A stretch of 64,000 bases of DNA. Origin: Actinomycetota bacterium. Lineage in GTDB: Bacteria; Actinomycetota; Acidimicrobiia; Acidimicrobiales; Acidimicrobilacustridaceae. How positions within the stretch are numbered: position 1 is the first letter of the stretch; every line of letters starts with the position of its first letter. Positions 61,719 to 64,000 of this stretch are shown here, piece by piece. Under the pieces are notes generated by a model. The model was not told the origin of the DNA. It ran no database searches and was given only the letters and a program-made list of their open reading frames with translations. The stretch covers positions 1-64,000 of the forward strand of contig JAPLAE010000061.1 in assembly GCA_026393455.1 (NCBI GenBank), in the 5' to 3' direction. The position numbers and the translations under genes were made by a program.

Positions 61719-62801
61719 CTAGTGCACAAAGGGTGTCTTCACGACGCGAGCTTCGAGCATCGTGCCGCGAACATCGATCTCATAAACGTCTCCCACAATC
61801 GATTCAGGGGGGAGAAACCCGAGCGCGATTCCATGGCCAAGTTCTGGCGAGAAATTGCCACTCGTCACCACTCCGACGACAACGCCTTCGCTCAAAACGG
61901 GGGAACCCTCTCGCGGTGGTCGGCGACCCTCAGTCGCTAGTCCGAACAATCGGCGTGAGATGCCGCGGTCGCGCTCTGCGGCAAGCACTTCCGAACCGCG
62001 AAACGGTCCCTTATCGAAACGCACTGCCCAACCCAGTCCGGCCTGCAGCGATGTAATGCCTGATCCGAGTTCGTGTCCGTGCAGGGGCAATCCCGCTTCG
62101 AGTCGCAATGTGTCTCGCGCACCGAGACCCGCCGGCGTAACTCCGGCAGCAACGATTGCGTTCCAGAGTTCTCCAGCGTTGGATGCGGGGACCGCAATTT
62201 CCACTCCGTCCTCGCCGGTGTAACCCGTGCCGGCAACAACAACACCGATGCCGTTCCACTCAAGGCGTCGAACATCGAACCGAGCGACCGAGGCGATCGC
62301 TGGGTCGATTGTTTCGAGCAACGCACGAGAGTGAGGTCCCTGCACCGCAAGGATCGCCCGTTCAGAAGTGACATCTCGTGCATCGACAGAAACACCTCCC
62401 ATGGATTGCGCAATTTCCTCAATTGCCCCTGTGACGCGATCAGTATTTGAGGCATTCGGCATCACATCAAACGTCTCAGGGTCGACCCACCAAATGATGA
62501 TGTCGTCAACCACCGAAGCTGTGTCTTCGTCGAGAAGGTGGGTGTATTGCGCTCGACCTGAAGTCACCCGATTGAGGTCGTTGGTAAACGCGCGCTGTAG
62601 AACCTCGAACGCGTCGGGTCCGGTGACGCGCACGGTGCCCAGATGAGAGACGTCGAAAACAACCGCACTATGGCGACACGCACGATGTTCTGCCAGCGTT
62701 CCGTCCGCATAGGAAAGCGGCATATCCCATCCACCGAACGGCACCATTTTGGCGCCGATAGAACGATGAACCTGATCGAGTGGAGAAAGGCGTTCAGTCA
62801 C
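61719..62801 (-). CDS. gcvT: Aminomethyltransferase (T-protein)
   Basis: A 360-residue tetrahydrofolate-dependent T-protein releasing ammonia and 5,10-methylene-THF from the H-protein intermediate. MVPFGGWDMPLSY opens it; GYTGEDGVEIAVP and GLGARDTLRLEAGLPLHGHEL are the catalytic and folate-binding blocks. Its stop directly abuts the gcvP stop on the opposite strand (0 nt between), so the two are transcribed towards each other. Confidence 0.95.
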   Translation of the reverse strand: MTERLSPLDQVHRSIGAKMVPFGGWDMPLSYADGTLAEHRACRHSAVVFDVSHLGTVRVTGPDAFEVLQRAFTNDLNRVTSGRAQYTHLLDEDTASVVDDIIIWWVDPETFDVMPNASNTDRVTGAIEEIAQSMGGVSVDARDVTSERAILAVQGPHSRALLETIDPAIASVARFDVRRLEWNGIGVVVAGTGYTGEDGVEIAVPASNAGELWNAIVAAGVTPAGLGARDTLRLEAGLPLHGHELGSGITSLQAGLGWAVRFDKGPFRGSEVLAAERDRGISRRLFGLATEGRRPPREGSPVLSEGVVVGVVTSGNFSPELGHGIALGFLPPESIVGDVYEIDVRGTMLEARVVKTPFVH

Positions 62802-62807
62802 GCCCCG

Positions 62808-62813
62808 ACCCTA
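62808..62813 (-). promoter_or_regulatory. -10 box of gcvT
   Basis: TAGGGT on the minus strand, 6 nt before the GTG at 62801; gcvT thus has its own promoter without a riboswitch. Confidence 0.6.
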
Positions 62814-62831
62814 GTTTCAGCAGTGGGTTGT

Positions 62832-63329
62832 TCAGACCACGTTTGCGACGACAGGCACTGCTTGCGTCGCAGTTTCGAGGTCTTCCGACGGCGGGCGCAG
62901 TTCGCGGATGCGTGCATCCATCTCATCTCGAACGCCACCAAGAGGGAGAATGTTGAGAACTCCCTGGCCGTTATGAATCAGATCGATCAGTTCTCCATCG
63001 GACTGGATAACGACCGAAGTCGAACCTTGGATGACGAGATTGGCAGAGGTGATCTCCTGACCAAGAATGTCGCGGAGGTAACTGAAAATCTCTCGCACGT
63101 TCTCAAGACGGATACCGGCATCGAGCAGGCTCTTAATGACCTTGAGTTCGAGAAGGTCGGTGTATCCGTAGCGACGACGGCTCCCGCTGCCTGCGGCGTC
63201 TGTAACCGTCGGGCGAACAAGATCGGTCCGCGCCCAGTAATCGAGCTGGCGATAGCTAATACCTACGATCTCGGCCGCTTTGGCACCGCTGAAGCCGTGG
63301 TCGGCGACGCGTTCGTTCGTGATTCCCAT
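62832..63329 (-). CDS. MerR-family transcriptional regulator
   Basis: A 165-residue regulator. The MerR winged helix is FSGAKAAEIVGISYRQLDYWARTDLVRPT (split across about 13-41) with RRRYGYTDLLELKVIKSLLDAGI; a C-terminal hydrophobic sensing domain follows. GGGAG 5 nt before ATG 63329 sets the start. It matches the mycobacterial Rv1828/Rv1830 type that sits beside the DUF151 gene and the glycine cleavage genes. Confidence 0.87.
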   Translation of the reverse strand: MGITNERVADHGFSGAKAAEIVGISYRQLDYWARTDLVRPTVTDAAGSGSRRRYGYTDLLELKVIKSLLDAGIRLENVREIFSYLRDILGQEITSANLVIQGSTSVVIQSDGELIDLIHNGQGVLNILPLGGVRDEMDARIRELRPPSEDLETATQAVPVVANVV

Positions 63330-63481
63330 GGAAACTCCCAAGTACAAAGCGCGGCAGCGAGTTGCTGCGCAACGGGATCGGCGTTGATCCCACGGATAAC
63401 AACGGCGAAATTACGCCGATGTGAGGAACGCTGACCGTACAACTCTGCGCGCGCGGCGTCAATGGTTCCCGATTTTCCTTC
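63330..63481 (-). promoter_or_regulatory. Intergenic region upstream of the merR gene
   Basis: 152 nt without a gene. Only the merR ribosome-binding site is clear; no riboswitch or palindrome is evident. Confidence 0.3.
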
Positions 63482-63976
63482 TCAGGACGCGAAATCCTCG
63501 GGATTCACGTTGTCGATGAAGGCACGAAACTCCTCGACCACGTCTCCCCCGTCGCCATTGTCATCGGTGTCGTCGTCGGGAAGGAGACCGGCCTCGTCGA
63601 GCACAGATTCTGAGGCCCACACGGGACAATGGAATCTAAGGGCGAGAGCCACGGCATCGGATGGACGTGCTGAAAGACGTGATTCGACGTCGCCAACCTT
63701 GAGGATGAGCTCCGCATAGAAGGTGCTTTGTTCAACACGAGTGATCTCGACCGCAGAAAGGGAGGCCCCGAGATGTTCGATGGTTTCACAAAAGAGATCG
63801 TGAGTCATGGGCCGAGGCGTAACCACACCGTCGAGCGCGAATCCGATCGCACCGGCTTCGGCTTGACCGATGAAGATCGGTACTAACCGGCCCGCTCCAG
63901 CGACCTCGCGTAAAACAAGCACAGGCGCATTGCCTGGAATGTCCACTCGGACAGCGATGACTTCCATCTCGACCAC
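63482..63976 (-). CDS. Bifunctional nuclease family protein (DUF151)
   Basis: A 164-residue member of the DUF151/BFN family. VLVLREVAGAGRLVPIFIGQAEAGAIGFAL and RPMTHDLFCETIEHLGA are the conserved blocks; RPSDAVALALRFHCPVWASE closes it. A C-terminal acidic tail follows. GTG 63976 is chosen for the -10 spacing; ATG 63967 would also give a normal family start. The neighbours (MerR, glycine cleavage) match the mycobacterial Rv1828-Rv1832 region. Confidence 0.9.
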   Translation of the reverse strand: MVEMEVIAVRVDIPGNAPVLVLREVAGAGRLVPIFIGQAEAGAIGFALDGVVTPRPMTHDLFCETIEHLGASLSAVEITRVEQSTFYAELILKVGDVESRLSARPSDAVALALRFHCPVWASESVLDEAGLLPDDDTDDNGDGGDVVEEFRAFIDNVNPEDFAS

Positions 63977-63982
63977 TTCGTT

Positions 63983-63988
63983 ACCCTA
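63983..63988 (-). promoter_or_regulatory. -10 box of DUF151 gene
   Basis: TAGGGT on the minus strand, 6 nt before the GTG at 63976. Confidence 0.55.
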
Positions 63989-64000
63989 CCGGGGAAGAGG

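Noticed and set aside
1-64000. Search for CRISPR arrays, insertion sequences, attachment sites and rRNA genes
   Set aside because: Reading both strands showed no regularly spaced repeats, transposase genes or rRNA-like stretches; intergenic gaps are nearly all under 150 nt.

Overview
The window is gene-dense, mid-GC bacterial chromosome carrying a full actinobacterial signature: a Pup–proteasome locus (mpa/arc, dop, pup, prcB, prcA, pafA, pafB, pafC), a fused FbiC for coenzyme F420, DUF3151, a HelY-type helicase and a TatB/TatC pair. The gene order trmI…mpa–dop–pup–prcB–prcA–pafA–pafB–pafC…tat–helY matches the mycobacterial Rv2118c–Rv2092c region in outline. The moderate GC and frequent GTG/TTG starts suggest a deep actinobacterial lineage such as Acidimicrobiia; that placement is inference. 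I see no insertion sequence, prophage, CRISPR array, tRNA or rRNA gene. Composition looks even, so this reads as core chromosome.

Layout. 1–6.7 kb: glycosyltransferase end and a PIG-V-like mannosyltransferase, a cyclophilin, an AlkA-like glycosylase, and a dppBCDF-type peptide importer with no binding protein. 6.9–15.9 kb: a GDPD, SirB1-like protein, pyruvate kinase, DUF3151, MobA-like, rhodanese, RNase D, TypA/BipA and small Cys proteins. 15.9–23.5 kb (minus strand): a hypothetical gene, a FIST-domain gene, transketolase, transaldolase, 6-phosphogluconolactonase and fbiC. 23.6–28.4 kb: TetR, a two-subunit NDP-forming acyl-CoA synthetase, a PBP4-type carboxypeptidase and a Lon-N-domain protein, all overlapping by 4 nt. 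28.5–31.3 kb: small membrane proteins leading into a TtuB-like sulfur carrier, TtuA and TrmI, which together modify the tRNA T-loop. 31.4–46.8 kb: MarP-like protease, ferredoxin, the Pup–proteasome operons, PafBC, LepB, a second GDPD, TatB, TatC and HelY. 46.8–56.2 kb: a lipid-kinase-like protein, M20 hydrolase, a tandem ThyX-like protein, an acidic/zinc/histone-H1-like protein, crotonase, HAD and histidine phosphatases, and uncharacterised proteins. 56.2–64 kb: a cobalamin riboswitch with a secreted alpha/alpha-toroid protein, a class II aldolase, a tandem glycine riboswitch with gcvP, then convergent gcvT, a MerR regulator and a DUF151 nuclease.

A shared promoter design runs through the window. 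About twenty transcription-unit heads have a TANNNT hexamer ending exactly 6 or 7 nt before an ATG or GTG, the geometry expected for leaderless mRNAs. I used it to fix several starts (tkt, fbiC, tatB, the DUF151 nuclease, the zinc-motif protein at 55.8–56.2 kb).

The best candidates for new biology are: the B12-riboswitch-controlled secreted transcobalamin-like protein; two long palindromes sharing the core TTTCGTCACGTGACGA that sit on promoters at 52.8 and 56.2 kb; the tandem ThyX-like protein whose two halves keep complementary parts of the catalytic motif; and the TtuB–TtuA–TrmI operon just upstream of the Pup–proteasome system.
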